In this document: piece by piece, positions 1-6,185 of the stretch
How the letters are laid out: each line of letters begins with the position of its first letter
Numbering within the stretch: the first letter of the stretch is position 1
From: an uncultured Eubacteriales bacterium
GTDB taxonomy: Bacteria; Bacillota; Clostridia; Monoglobales; Monoglobaceae
Length of the DNA: 7,005 nt
Direction of reading: 5' to 3'
NCBI GenBank assembly: GCA_900550775.1
Contig: URTH01000092.1
Coordinates: 1-7,005, forward strand
Notes under the pieces: generated by a model
The model's database searches: none
Told to the model about the DNA's origin: nothing
What the model saw: the letters and a program-made list of their open reading frames with translations, nothing else
Translations under genes and position numbers: made by a program

Positions 1-121
1 AGCCGGAAGGGCCGATCAGCGCCGTAATTTGGTTTTTGGGGATATCCATTTGGATATTTTTTAAGGCATGGTTGTTGTCATACCATAAATTGACGTCAGA
101 TACGGTTAAATAGGGTGTCAT
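1..121 (-). CDS. pstB: Phosphate ABC transporter ATP-binding protein PstB, N-terminal part (cut by window edge)
   Basis: PstB is the cytoplasmic ATPase of the high-affinity phosphate importer PstSCAB. Only the first 40 codons are visible. They begin [20 protein letters not shown] and run into ALIGPSG, the start of the Walker A (P-loop) motif. The reading frame is open to the edge, so the gene continues outside the window. The ATG lies 6 bp after the pstA stop, and an AAGGGA ribosome binding site falls within the end of pstA, which fits tight operon coupling. Family identity rests on the P-loop, the typical N-terminal pattern of an aromatic residue near the A-loop (LWYDNNHAL), and the position after pstA. 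Confidence 0.93.
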   Translation of the reverse strand, partial: MTPYLTVSDVNLWYDNNHALKNIQMDIPKNQITALIGPSG

Positions 122-127
122 ACGCTA

Positions 128-997
128 TCATCCCTTTCTTTTTTTCACGATATTTGCGGTCAGTTTGGCTGCCATGTTGATGATAAAGGTGAGAAAGAGC
201 AGGATCACCGCAATGGCAAACGCGATCTGGAACTCTCCGCGTTCTTTGGCGTACATATAAAGGGCAACGGTGAGCGTCGAGCCGGGATGGTTCGGCGCGC
301 CGGCTTGCATAAAATGAATGATCTCGTTGGCCATGCCGGCGGTAAAGAGCAGCGCCGCACTCTCGCCGACAATGCGGCCAATGGATAAAATGCAGCCGGT
401 GACAATCCCCTCAATGGAGGAAGGAAGAACCACCGTGCGGATCATATGCCATTTGCCGCTGCCAAGCGCGAGGGAACCCTCGCGATACGAATCCGGCACC
501 GTCTTTAAACTTTCCTGCGTGGTGCGGATCATGGTCGGCAGCGTCATAATCGCTAAGGTCAGCGCACCGGCAATCAGACTGGTGCCAAGGTTTAAAAACT
601 GTACAAAAAGCAGCATGCCGACCAGACCGTAAATGATGGAGGGAATCCCGGAGAGCGTTTCGGCCGCAAGCTCGATCGTTTGCACAATTCGCTTGTTTTT
701 GGCATATTCGTTTAGATAAATCGCAGTGCCGACACCGAGCGGCAGAATGACGACCAGCGTCATCAGTATGATGTAGAGGGTGTTTAAGAGGTTTGGCAAA
801 ATGCCGATGGTTTCTTTGATCAGACTTGGCTTGGTACTGAGCAGCTGCCAGGTGACATAAGGGATACCACGGTAGAGGATGTAGCCGATAATGCCGATAA
901 AAATGGTGATGATCAATGCGGATGCCAGGTACATCAAAACTTTGAGTGCCATCTGATAAAGCCGCCGCTGAATCGAAATTTTATGCACGATGCTCAC
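128..997 (-). CDS. pstA: Phosphate ABC transporter permease PstA
   Basis: PstA is one of the two membrane permeases that form the phosphate channel of PstSCAB in the cytoplasmic membrane. The 289-residue product is of normal length and very hydrophobic, with about six membrane segments (for example near 20-42, 72-95, 118-137, 140-158 and 257-277). The binding-protein-dependent permease (EAA) loop follows the central segments at about 162-200 (LKTVPDSYREGSLALGSGKW). GIPSIIYGLVG at about 117-127 is typical of PstA/PstC. The start used is GTG, sharing the GTGA overlap with the pstC stop. A second GTG at 988 has better spacing (about 8 nt) to the GGAAGG site, so the true start may be three codons further in. 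Translation is probably coupled to pstC. Confidence 0.95.
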   Translation of the reverse strand: MSIVHKISIQRRLYQMALKVLMYLASALIITIFIGIIGYILYRGIPYVTWQLLSTKPSLIKETIGILPNLLNTLYIILMTLVVILPLGVGTAIYLNEYAKNKRIVQTIELAAETLSGIPSIIYGLVGMLLFVQFLNLGTSLIAGALTLAIMTLPTMIRTTQESLKTVPDSYREGSLALGSGKWHMIRTVVLPSSIEGIVTGCILSIGRIVGESAALLFTAGMANEIIHFMQAGAPNHPGSTLTVALYMYAKERGEFQIAFAIAVILLFLTFIINMAAKLTANIVKKRKG

Positions 998-1857
998 CTT
1001 CCCTTCCGTTTTACAACCAGATTTAAAAACAGGTTGATGATTAAGATAAAGACAAACAGGACAAGGGCGATCGAAAACAACGTCTGTCGCTGGAGTCCGG
1101 AGGAGTAGGACATTTCCGACGCAACGGCCGTTGTTAAAAAGCGGACGCTGCCGAATAGTTTCGGCATATTTGCAACGTTGCCGGAGACCATCATCACCGC
1201 CATGGCTTCGCCGATGGCGCGGCCGATGCCCAGCACCACCGAGGCTAAGATGCCGCTTTTTGCTGCCGGGACGCTGACCTTCCAGATCGTCTCCATTTTG
1301 GTCGCACCAAGCGCAAGCGAGGCTTCCTCATATTCCTTGGGGACTGCCTTGAGCGCGGTTTCCGACACACTGATGACCGACGGAAGAATCATGACCGATA
1401 GTACCAGAATTGCTGCAAGGAGGGTTGCGCCGTCAGGAAGATGGAAGGTTTCCCGAAGGTACGGAACCACAATAATCATGCCCACCAGACCGTAAATGGC
1501 AGACGGGATTCCGGCAAGCAGTTCTACGGCGGTTTTCATCCATTTTCCGACGCGGTAAGATGCCATTTTTGCGATGTAAGCAGCACACAAAATTCCAATC
1601 GGTACCCCAATAATCATTGCCCCGAAGGTACCGTAGACAGAGGTTAAAATAAATGGCAAAATTCCGTAGCTTGGCGTTTGTGCGGTAGAGGCCCAGACCT
1701 TGCCGAGTAAGAATTTGACAAGCCCGATTTCGCGGATGGCGGGAATGCCGGAGATCACCAGAAAGACCGTGATGATAATGACAAACGCAATCGAGACAAA
1801 TCCGCATAGGGTAAACAGTGTGACCATGCCTTTTTCCAAAAGGTTTTTTTTCTTCAT
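994..1857 (-). CDS. pstC: Phosphate ABC transporter permease PstC
   Basis: PstC is the partner permease of PstA. The 287-residue product starts MKKKNLLEKG and has its first membrane segment at about 11-36. A long loop follows, with further segments near 66-98, 112-133, 144-164, 203-225 and 259-281. The EAA loop at about 168-208 contains ALKAVPKEYEEASLALGATK, and ELLAGIPSAIYGLVGM (112-127) is a PstC hallmark. An ATG two codons upstream (1863) is possible, but GGAG at 1865-1868 lies 7 nt from the 1857 ATG and almost touches the upstream one, so 1857 is preferred. The stop overlaps the pstA start by 4 bp. The gene follows pstS after 106 bp holding a stable stem-loop, an arrangement that usually goes with less permease than binding protein. 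Confidence 0.95.
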   Translation of the reverse strand: MKKKNLLEKGMVTLFTLCGFVSIAFVIIITVFLVISGIPAIREIGLVKFLLGKVWASTAQTPSYGILPFILTSVYGTFGAMIIGVPIGILCAAYIAKMASYRVGKWMKTAVELLAGIPSAIYGLVGMIIVVPYLRETFHLPDGATLLAAILVLSVMILPSVISVSETALKAVPKEYEEASLALGATKMETIWKVSVPAAKSGILASVVLGIGRAIGEAMAVMMVSGNVANMPKLFGSVRFLTTAVASEMSYSSGLQRQTLFSIALVLFVFILIINLFLNLVVKRKGR

Positions 1858-1864
1858 ATTCATT

Positions 1865-1868
1865 CTCC
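1865..1868 (-). promoter_or_regulatory. pstC ribosome binding site (GGAG)
   Basis: GGAG on the minus strand lies 7 nt before the ATG at 1857. It decides the start, because it is too close to the in-frame ATG at 1863. It begins only 4 nt after the intergenic stem-loop. Confidence 0.7.
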
Positions 1869-1872
1869 ATAA

Positions 1873-1925
1873 GCAAAAGAGAGTAATCCATATGCCACTT
1901 TGTGGGATCGGATTTTCTCTTTTGC
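1873..1925 (-). promoter_or_regulatory. Nested stem-loop between pstS and pstC
   Basis: A perfect 10-bp inverted repeat (GCAAAAGAGA ... TCTCTTTTGC) encloses further paired elements, ATCC/GGAT and CCAC/GTGG around an AAA loop, giving one long interrupted hairpin in the transcript. It lies after the pstS stop and directly before the pstC ribosome binding site. The 3' arm ends in TTTTGC and is followed by TTATGG, not by a clean U tract, so a full terminator is unlikely. By analogy with other transport operons, it probably protects the 3' end of pstS mRNA or partly attenuates read-through, so that PstS is made in excess. That role is inferred; the pairing is seen directly. Confidence 0.75.
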
Positions 1926-1963
1926 CTTACAGGTGGTTTATTTAGGGGAGTAGGGAGTTGCGG

Positions 1964-2818
1964 TTATCGAATTACCGGAATTGCACCTGCTTTTTCGATC
2001 AGACTGTCCGCGTCTTTGCTGGTTGCAAAGTCGAAGAATTTCTGTGCGGTCTGGCTGAGCTTGGTGTCCTTTTTGGTAACCAGAACAAAGTCACGCTGAA
2101 TCTTATAGCTGCCGTCCTGAATGGTCTGTACGGACGGTGATACGCCATCTACCTGGATAGCTTTCACGCTGTCTTTTACCGATGCGAGCGATGCATAGCC
2201 GATGGCGTTGGGGTTTGACGAAACGGTTTGTACGACATCGCCGGTCGAGGTCAGCTCCTGGCTGTAAACGCAGGCGTCCTTGGTCTTGGTGATCGATTCA
2301 AAGCCGTCTCTGGTGCCGGAGGCTGCCTCTCTGCCGATGCAGACGATCGGTGCGTCCGCGCCGCCGACATCCTTCCAGTTTGTGACCTCTCCTTTGTAGA
2401 TGAAGGCGATCTGCTCCAGTGTTAAATCCGCAATCGTGTTTTGGGGGTTTACGATCATCGCGATACCGTCAAGCGCTACCACGGTACCGGTCAGGGTCTG
2501 GGCTTCATCCGATTTTAAATCACGGCTGGAAAGACCGATGTCACAGCGTCCCTCCGAGACTGCCTGGATGCCGGAGCCGGAACCGGTCGGGTTATAGGTT
2601 ACTTTAACATCGGGGTTTTCTTCCATGTACGCTTCGCTTAAGTAGCCGATGACCTTTTCCATTGAGGTAGAGCCGTCCGTTGCAACAATGCCGGAGCTTG
2701 TGCTGCCGCTGTCGGCTGTGCCGGATGTGTTGGCCGTATCGGCAGGCGTGCTGCCGCAGCCGGTACATGCAGCGGCAAGTACAAAGATTGATGTGATTAC
2801 AGTAATTAATTTTTTCAT
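1964..2818 (-). CDS. pstS: Phosphate-binding lipoprotein PstS
   Basis: PstS is the extracytoplasmic phosphate-binding component that delivers phosphate to PstCA. The 284-residue product begins with a lipoprotein signal peptide (MKKLITVITSIFVLAAAC). Lipid attachment is at C18 or C21 (AAACTGC), and a Ser/Thr/Gly-rich linker follows to about residue 45. Ligand-binding elements of the family are present: DGSTSM (48-53), TGSGSGI (78-84), the CDIGLSSRD stretch (92-100), and R163 with S167-G168-T169 in GREAASGTRDGF. An in-frame ATG at 2860 is rejected because the promoter -10 lies inside that extension and a signal peptide should start at MKKL. AAAGGGATGGAA precedes the chosen start. The gene has its own PhoP-type promoter and is the first gene of the pst operon. 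Confidence 0.96.
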   Translation of the reverse strand: MKKLITVITSIFVLAAACTGCGSTPADTANTSGTADSGSTSSGIVATDGSTSMEKVIGYLSEAYMEENPDVKVTYNPTGSGSGIQAVSEGRCDIGLSSRDLKSDEAQTLTGTVVALDGIAMIVNPQNTIADLTLEQIAFIYKGEVTNWKDVGGADAPIVCIGREAASGTRDGFESITKTKDACVYSQELTSTGDVVQTVSSNPNAIGYASLASVKDSVKAIQVDGVSPSVQTIQDGSYKIQRDFVLVTKKDTKLSQTAQKFFDFATSKDADSLIEKAGAIPVIR

Positions 2819-2851
2819 GTGTTCCATCCCTTTCTTATTGAATACACCCAT

Positions 2852-2880
2852 AGTATACAAAACCGAATGTAAATTCTAAA
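2852..2880 (-). promoter_or_regulatory. pstS operon promoter
   Basis: On the minus strand, a -35 TTTAGA (2875-2880) and a -10 TATACT (2852-2857) are separated by exactly 17 bp. This places the transcription start near 2845, about 27 nt before the pstS ATG. The -35 is a weak match (4 of 6 to TTGACA), as expected for a promoter that needs an activator. PhoP-type repeats lie 10 bp upstream of it. Confidence 0.75.
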
Positions 2881-2889
2881 AGAGGGATG

Positions 2890-2918
2890 ATGTTAATTCT
2901 ATGTTAATCTGATGTTCG
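2890..2918 (-). promoter_or_regulatory. PhoP-binding Pho box (three 11-bp repeats)
   Basis: On the minus strand, CGAACAT (2912-2918), TTAACAT (2901-2907) and TTAACAT (2890-2896) recur at exact 11-bp intervals. The PhoP boxes described in Bacillus are TT(A/C/T)A(C/T)A repeats separated by about 5 bp, and the last two copies match fully. The array ends 10 bp upstream of the pstS -35, a suitable place for PhoP to activate transcription on phosphate starvation. A further TTTACA (2868-2873) lies nearly in phase within the promoter. The two upstream copies overlap the end of the neighbouring inverted-repeat element. Confidence 0.72.
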
Positions 2919-2930
2919 TAATCCGAACTC
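2908..2930 (+). repeat. Left terminal inverted repeat of the MITE-like element
   Basis: This 23-nt arm contains CTGATGTT and AATCCGAACTC. It matches the reverse complement of 3153-3175 except at three positions (1, 10 and 12 from the outer end). It overlaps the distal PhoP-type repeat of the pstS promoter. Confidence 0.75.
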
Positions 2931-2931
2931 G

Positions 2932-3037
2932 ATTTTAAGAGGTGGATTTCCGCCCAAACGGTGTTAAAATACTCGGCAATCCGTTAGGATTACCTCCGTT
3001 TTTGCCTTGTTTGAACGAAAATCCCCACTCTTAAAAT
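2932..3037. repeat. Nested inverted repeats in the left half of the element
   Basis: The outer arms, 2932-2952 and 3016-3037, pair nearly perfectly (ATTTTAAGAG at the base, one gap). Inside are AAACGG/CCGTTT (2956-2961 and 2996-3001) and a hairpin GGCAATCC-GTTA-GGATTACC (2975-2994, one mismatch). Together they form a cruciform-like fold. On the minus strand the central hairpin is followed by a short T run (ATTTT), which could act as a weak terminator for the glyA-rarA transcript. Confidence 0.65.
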
Positions 3038-3069
3038 TCCTTGACCGAAATCGGATGGAATTTTGAGAA
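3028..3069. repeat. Second hairpin inside the element
   Basis: CTCTTAAAATTCC (3028-3040) pairs with GGAATTTTGAGAA (3057-3069), around an inner CCG-AAAT-CGG stem (3045-3054). Its left arm overlaps the right arm of the neighbouring inverted repeat, so the two folds compete. Confidence 0.6.
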
Positions 3070-3152
3070 GATTTTGGTGCGGAGGATGCAGGAGGGCTGG
3101 CGCCCGGCAAAGACGACAAATCAAAATATTCCGAAATTACGCCGATTAAGGC

Positions 3153-3175
3153 GAGTTCGGATTGCTAACATCAGG
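3153..3175 (-). repeat. Right terminal inverted repeat of the MITE-like element
   Basis: This is the partner of the arm at 2908-2930 (20 of 23 identical in inverted orientation). Read on the minus strand, it supplies the TGA that ends the truncated prdX frame. A small hairpin, CGCC-GATTAA-GGCG (3140-3153), abuts it. Confidence 0.75.
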
Positions 3176-3290
3176 TTAAGGGAAGGTTGGCAGCCGCCAG
3201 GTCATCCATGTTGTAGACGGCGCCGTGTTCGGTGATTTCATGCGGAATATTTTTCTCTGTCAGATAGGCGTATAAGTCTTGTTTGTTCAT
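3171..3290 (-). pseudogene. Truncated prolyl-tRNA editing protein (YbaK/PrdX type), N-terminal remnant
   Basis: The frame encodes 39 residues, beginning MNKQDLYAYLTEKNIPHEI and continuing TEHGAVYNMDDLAAANLP before ending LT-stop. It resembles the N-terminus of YbaK/EbsC-family deacylases (PrdX/ProX), which hydrolyse mischarged Ala- or Cys-tRNA(Pro) and are normally about 160 residues long. Everything after the NMDDL...LP region is missing, including the catalytic pocket. The last codons and the stop come from the inverted-repeat element that starts at 3179. The gene begins 17 bp after rarA on the same strand, preceded by a purine-rich GAGAGAGA site, and was presumably cotranscribed with it. 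No downstream part is seen on the other side of the element. The family call is from recognition of the N-terminal pattern only. Confidence 0.7.
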
Positions 3291-3307
3291 AAAAATCTCT
3301 CTCTTCG

Positions 3308-4600
3308 TTATTTTTCCGATTTGTCGCGGATGTCCTTAATCTGCTGCCAATAATTCCATGCGGCCTGTTCCAGCTTATTTTCGCCCGGCCGGTAGTAGAC
3401 CTTATCCTTGATGCGCTCGGGCAGGTACTGCTGCGCCACATAGTGATCGGGATAGTCGTGTGGATAGAGGTAGTTCTGCCCGCGCTGCACGGCGCCCTCG
3501 CCATCATAGTGCTTATTTTGCAGCTGCCGCGGGATTGAGCCGGTATCCATATGTTCGATATCATAAAGCGCCGCATTGACCGCCATATACGCAGAATTTG
3601 ACTTTGGCGCGGTCGCAAGCAGCAGCGTTGCCTCCGCCAGCGGAATCCGTGCCTCCGGAAACCCCAGCATCAGCGCACTGTCCACACAGGCTTTCACTAC
3701 CGTGATGGCGGTCGGATGCGCCAGACCGACATCCTCACAGGCGATCACCATCAGCCGCCGGCAAATGGACTGAATATCATCGGCGGCAATCAGCCGTGCC
3801 AGATAATGCACGGCGGCGTTCGGGTCGCTGCCGCGGATCGACTTTTGAAACGCACTGAGGATATCATAATGACTGTCGCCCTTTTGGTCGTAGCAAAACG
3901 CCTTTTTTTGGGAGCATTGCTCGGCGATGTCGCGGGTCAGAACAATCGCGCCGCTCTCGTCCGGCGGCGTGTAGTTGGCAGCAAGCTCTAGGGCGTTGAG
4001 CGCCTTGCGCACATCGCCGCCCGATTTTTCCGACAGATGGAACAGTGCGTCGTCATCGGCACGGAGGGTGTGGTGCGGAAAATCCTCTGCCTGCAAAATG
4101 GTTAGGGCGCGGCGGAGCGCCATGACGATATCTTCCGCCGTGAGCGGCTTAAATTCAAAGACGGTGCTGCGGCTCAAGATCGCGTTGTAAACGTAAAAAT
4201 AGGGATTTTCCGTCGTGCTGGCGATCAGGGTGATTTTCCCGTTTTCGGTATATTCCAGCAGCGACTGCTGCTGTTTTTTATTAAAATTCTGAATCTCGTC
4301 CAAATAGAGCAAAACGCCGTTCTGTCCCAAAAGACCCTCGCTTTCCTTGACAATCGCCTTGACGTCGGCAACCGACGCGTTGGTGGCATTTAGGCGGTAG
4401 AGCGCTTTGCGGCTGGTCTTGGCGGCAATATTTGCGACGGTGGTCTTCCCGGTACCGGAGAGACCATAAAAAATCATATTCGGAATGTTTCCGCTTTCGA
4501 TAATATTACGCAGAATCCGGCCTTTGCCCAATATATGCTGCTGACCCACAACCTCATCTAAGGTTGTGGGTCTGATTCTGTCCGCAAGCGGTTTATTCAT
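3308..4600 (-). CDS. rarA: Replication-associated recombination protein A (RarA/MgsA), AAA+ ATPase
   Basis: RarA is a clamp-loader-like AAA+ ATPase that acts at stalled replication forks. The 430-residue product has the usual family length. It opens [20 protein letters not shown] (the family's N-terminal box), followed by Walker [10 protein letters not shown] (46-54), Walker B LLYLDEI (97-103) and sensor 1 around STTENPYF (128-135). [10 protein letters not shown] supplies the sensor 2 arginine region, and the C-terminal tetramerisation/MgsA_C part follows, containing [20 protein letters not shown]. Longer in-frame starts reach into glyA, but the protein family begins at [11 protein letters not shown]. 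That ATG (4600) overlaps the glyA stop by 8 bp (ATGAATAA), which suggests translational coupling, since no good ribosome binding site precedes it. A 12-bp perfect hairpin lies about 28 nt into the gene. Confidence 0.95.
   Translation of the reverse strand: MNKPLADRIRPTTLDEVVGQQHILGKGRILRNIIESGNIPNMIFYGLSGTGKTTVANIAAKTSRKALYRLNATNASVADVKAIVKESEGLLGQNGVLLYLDEIQNFNKKQQQSLLEYTENGKITLIASTTENPYFYVYNAILSRSTVFEFKPLTAEDIVMALRRALTILQAEDFPHHTLRADDDALFHLSEKSGGDVRKALNALELAANYTPPDESGAIVLTRDIAEQCSQKKAFCYDQKGDSHYDILSAFQKSIRGSDPNAAVHYLARLIAADDIQSICRRLMVIACEDVGLAHPTAITVVKACVDSALMLGFPEARIPLAEATLLLATAPKSNSAYMAVNAALYDIEHMDTGSIPRQLQNKHYDGEGAVQRGQNYLYPHDYPDHYVAQQYLPERIKDKVYYRPGENKLEQAAWNYWQQIKDIRDKSEK
4543..4572 (-). 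promoter_or_regulatory. Perfect 12-bp hairpin at the start of rarA
   Basis: GACCCACAACCT and AGGTTGTGGGTC pair perfectly around a 6-nt loop, inside the codons for TTLDEVVGQ. In the mRNA the stem spans about nt 29-58 of rarA, just past the ribosome footprint at the start codon. No U tract follows, so it is not a terminator. It could damp rarA translation relative to glyA. The pairing is certain; a function is only inferred. Confidence 0.5.
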
Positions 4601-5831
4601 ATAACGGATGCTTTTTGCAAAGCGCCTGCACCCGTGCGGCAACCTCATCGCGGCTGCCTTCAAAGTCATTCACGATCATCGAGATCAGTTCTGCAACCTC
4701 AACCATATCGTCCTCCATAAAGCCGCGCGTCGTTACGGCCGGGGTACCCAAACGGATACCGCTGGTGACAAACGGGCTCTTGGGATCGTTGGGAATGGTG
4801 TTCTTGTTACAGGTGATGCCGACCTCATCGAGGTTGTGCTCCACTTCTTTTCCGGTTTTGTCCTGCTTCAGCAGACTAACCAGCATCAGGTGGTTGTCGG
4901 TGCCGCCGGACACAATGTCCAGGCCGCGCTGCATCAGCGCGGCTGCCAGTGCGGCTGCGTTCTTCTTCACCTGTGTCTGATAGACCTTAAATTCCGGCGA
5001 GAGCGCCTCTTTTAAGCAGACAGCCTTTGCGGCGATGACATGCATCAACGGGCCGCCCTGGTTGCCGGGGAATACTGCCTTGTTGATGGCCGCGCCGTAT
5101 TTTTCCTTACATAAGATCATGCCGCCGCGGGGTCCGCGCAGCGTCTTATGCGTGGTGGTCGTTACAAAATCCGCATAGGGAACGGGGCTTTGATGCAGAC
5201 CGGCCGCAACAAGTCCGGCAATGTGCGCCATGTCCACCATCAGGTAGGCGCCAACCTCGTCCGCGATCTCGCGGAATTTGGCAAAGTCAATCTCACGTGC
5301 GTATGCGCTTGCGCCGGCCAGAATCAGCTTTGGCTTGTGGGTGAGCGCCAGGGTGCGCAGTGCGTCATAGTCGATGCGGTGGGTGACGTCATCAACCCCA
5401 TAGGGGACAACGTTAAAATATTTACCGGAGATATTGACCGGCGAACCGTGGCTTAAGTGGCCGCCGTGCGCCAGGTTCATGCCCAAAAAGGTGTCGCCCG
5501 GTTCCATGGTGGCAAAAAAGACCGCCAGGTTTGCCGATGCGCCGGAGTGCGGCTGCACGTTGGCAAATTCTGCGCCGAAGAGCTCCTTGGCACGCTCCCG
5601 TGCGAGATCCTCGACGATATCGACATATTCACAGCCGCCGTAGTAACGCTTGCCGGGATAGCCCTCTGCATATTTGTTGGTCAGCGGCGTGCCCATCGCC
5701 TCCATGACGGCCGGGCTGACAAAGTTTTCTGATGCAATCAGCTCAATCTTATTGCGCTGACGGTTGATTTCCTGTGTGATGGCAGCTGCCAGCTCAGGGT
5801 CTGTTTTTCTCACTTGCTCCAATTCAAACAT
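4593..5831 (-). CDS. glyA: Serine hydroxymethyltransferase
   Basis: GlyA is a cytoplasmic PLP enzyme that converts serine and tetrahydrofolate into glycine and 5,10-methylene-THF, the main source of one-carbon units. The 412-residue product matches the family length. It has [10 protein letters not shown] (31-40), [15 protein letters not shown] (52-66), HSGASAN (95-101), and the PLP-stacking and binding stretch VDMAHIAGL with D200 and H203. The lysine motif [14 protein letters not shown] (224-237) contains the Schiff-base lysine K229. The C-terminal region has the usual [13 protein letters not shown]. The ATG is preceded by GGAGG at 7-nt spacing. The gene reads leftward into rarA with an 8-bp overlap. 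Its promoter is interleaved with that of the divergent nth-like gene. I see no riboswitch in the short leader. Confidence 0.98.
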   Translation of the reverse strand: MFELEQVRKTDPELAAAITQEINRQRNKIELIASENFVSPAVMEAMGTPLTNKYAEGYPGKRYYGGCEYVDIVEDLARERAKELFGAEFANVQPHSGASANLAVFFATMEPGDTFLGMNLAHGGHLSHGSPVNISGKYFNVVPYGVDDVTHRIDYDALRTLALTHKPKLILAGASAYAREIDFAKFREIADEVGAYLMVDMAHIAGLVAAGLHQSPVPYADFVTTTTHKTLRGPRGGMILCKEKYGAAINKAVFPGNQGGPLMHVIAAKAVCLKEALSPEFKVYQTQVKKNAAALAAALMQRGLDIVSGGTDNHLMLVSLLKQDKTGKEVEHNLDEVGITCNKNTIPNDPKSPFVTSGIRLGTPAVTTRGFMEDDMVEVAELISMIVNDFEGSRDEVAARVQALCKKHPLYE

Positions 5832-5837
5832 ACAATA

Positions 5838-5842
5838 CCTCC
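5838..5842 (-). promoter_or_regulatory. glyA ribosome binding site (GGAGG)
   Basis: GGAGG on the minus strand, 6 nt from the ATG at 5831, fixes the glyA start. Confidence 0.85.
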
Positions 5843-5883
5843 AAGTTTTTTGCGGCCGAACCGGTAAAAATCCGATCCTGCAC

Positions 5884-5912
5884 TTGCATCTTTTGATATT
5901 CTATATTATAAT
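5884..5912 (+). promoter_or_regulatory. Promoter of the nth-like gene
   Basis: A consensus -10 TATAAT (5907-5912) lies 17 bp after TTGCAT (5884-5889), a weak -35. Transcription would start near 5919, giving a leader of about 27 nt before the ATG at 5946. It overlaps the divergent glyA promoter almost entirely. Confidence 0.6.
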
Positions 5913-5926
5913 CGTTTTATCGACAA
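5898..5926 (-). promoter_or_regulatory. Promoter of glyA (and rarA)
   Basis: On the minus strand, a -35 TTGTCG (5921-5926) and a -10 TAGAAT (5898-5903) are spaced by 17 bp. The predicted start near 5891 gives a leader of about 60 nt before glyA. Confidence 0.6.
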
Positions 5927-5933
5927 TTTGCAA

Positions 5934-5938
5934 GGGGG
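5934..5938 (+). promoter_or_regulatory. Ribosome binding site of the nth-like gene
   Basis: AAGGGGGAA lies 7 nt before the ATG at 5946. This favours that start over the in-frame ATG at 5928, which has no such site. Confidence 0.75.
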
Positions 5939-5945
5939 AATTTCA

Positions 5946-6185
5946 ATGCGCGAGACGCTTTCGGCAAAACGGGAACGGGTACTTCATATGATGGATATTT
6001 TTGACCGGGTGTATGACGACGCGGCCTGTACGCTGGACTACAAAAACGCGCTGCAGCTTTTGATTGCGACCCAGCTTGCCGCGCAATGCACCGATGCCAG
6101 GGTCAATATCGTCACCAGGGATTTGTTTGTCAAATATCCCGATGTGTACGCGTTTGCCAATGCGGACGAGCTGACCCTGCAGGAC
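5946..6185 (+). pseudogene. nth: Endonuclease III, N-terminal fragment
   Basis: Endonuclease III is a DNA glycosylase/AP lyase of base-excision repair, normally about 210 residues. Only about 80 are here, with the characteristic LLIATQLAAQCTD and VN motifs (residues 38-54). Missing are the helix-hairpin-helix with its catalytic lysine, the catalytic aspartate and the four cysteines of the [4Fe-4S] cluster. The 3' limit is approximate, since similarity fades after ADELTLQD. The native promoter and ribosome binding site are intact. Confidence 0.75.

Larger units (their letters stand above)
2904..3179. mobile_element. MITE-like palindromic element flanked by TTAA
   Basis: A 276-bp block lies between the pstS promoter and a truncated prdX. 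It is bounded by inverted repeats (2908-2930 and 3153-3175, 20 of 23 identical), each followed outward by TTAA (2904-2907 and 3176-3179). No convincing ORF lies inside, and the interior is full of nested inverted repeats. This is the architecture of a non-autonomous miniature inverted-repeat element, and TTAA could be its target duplication, although TTAA is itself palindromic and could belong to the ends. No transposase is present in the window. It could alternatively be a structured regulatory RNA or intergenic repeat. The flanking genes differ on its two sides, so it does not sit in a simple gene-interrupting insertion. Confidence 0.6.

Noticed and set aside
1873..1925. Rho-independent terminator ending pstS transcription
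   Set aside because: The stem is good but no U tract follows, and the closely packed pstC and pstA genes need read-through. It was kept as a regulatory stem-loop.
2819..2860. Longer pstS start at 2860
   Set aside because: The extension contains the promoter -10 and would bury the lipoprotein signal peptide behind 14 residues. MKKL at 2818 with the AAAGGG site is far better.
3041..3235. Plus-strand frame of 64 codons across the right half of the element
   Set aside because: It is Arg-rich, has no ribosome binding site, covers hairpins and the inverted repeat, and runs antisense into the prdX remnant. Nothing supports translation.
4601..4669. Longer rarA start at 4669
   Set aside because: The extra 23 residues are glyA coding sequence in another frame, and RarA proteins begin at the [11 protein letters not shown] region.
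5832..5891. Glycine or folate-type riboswitch in the glyA leader
   Set aside because: The predicted leader is only about 60 nt and shows no conserved riboswitch core.
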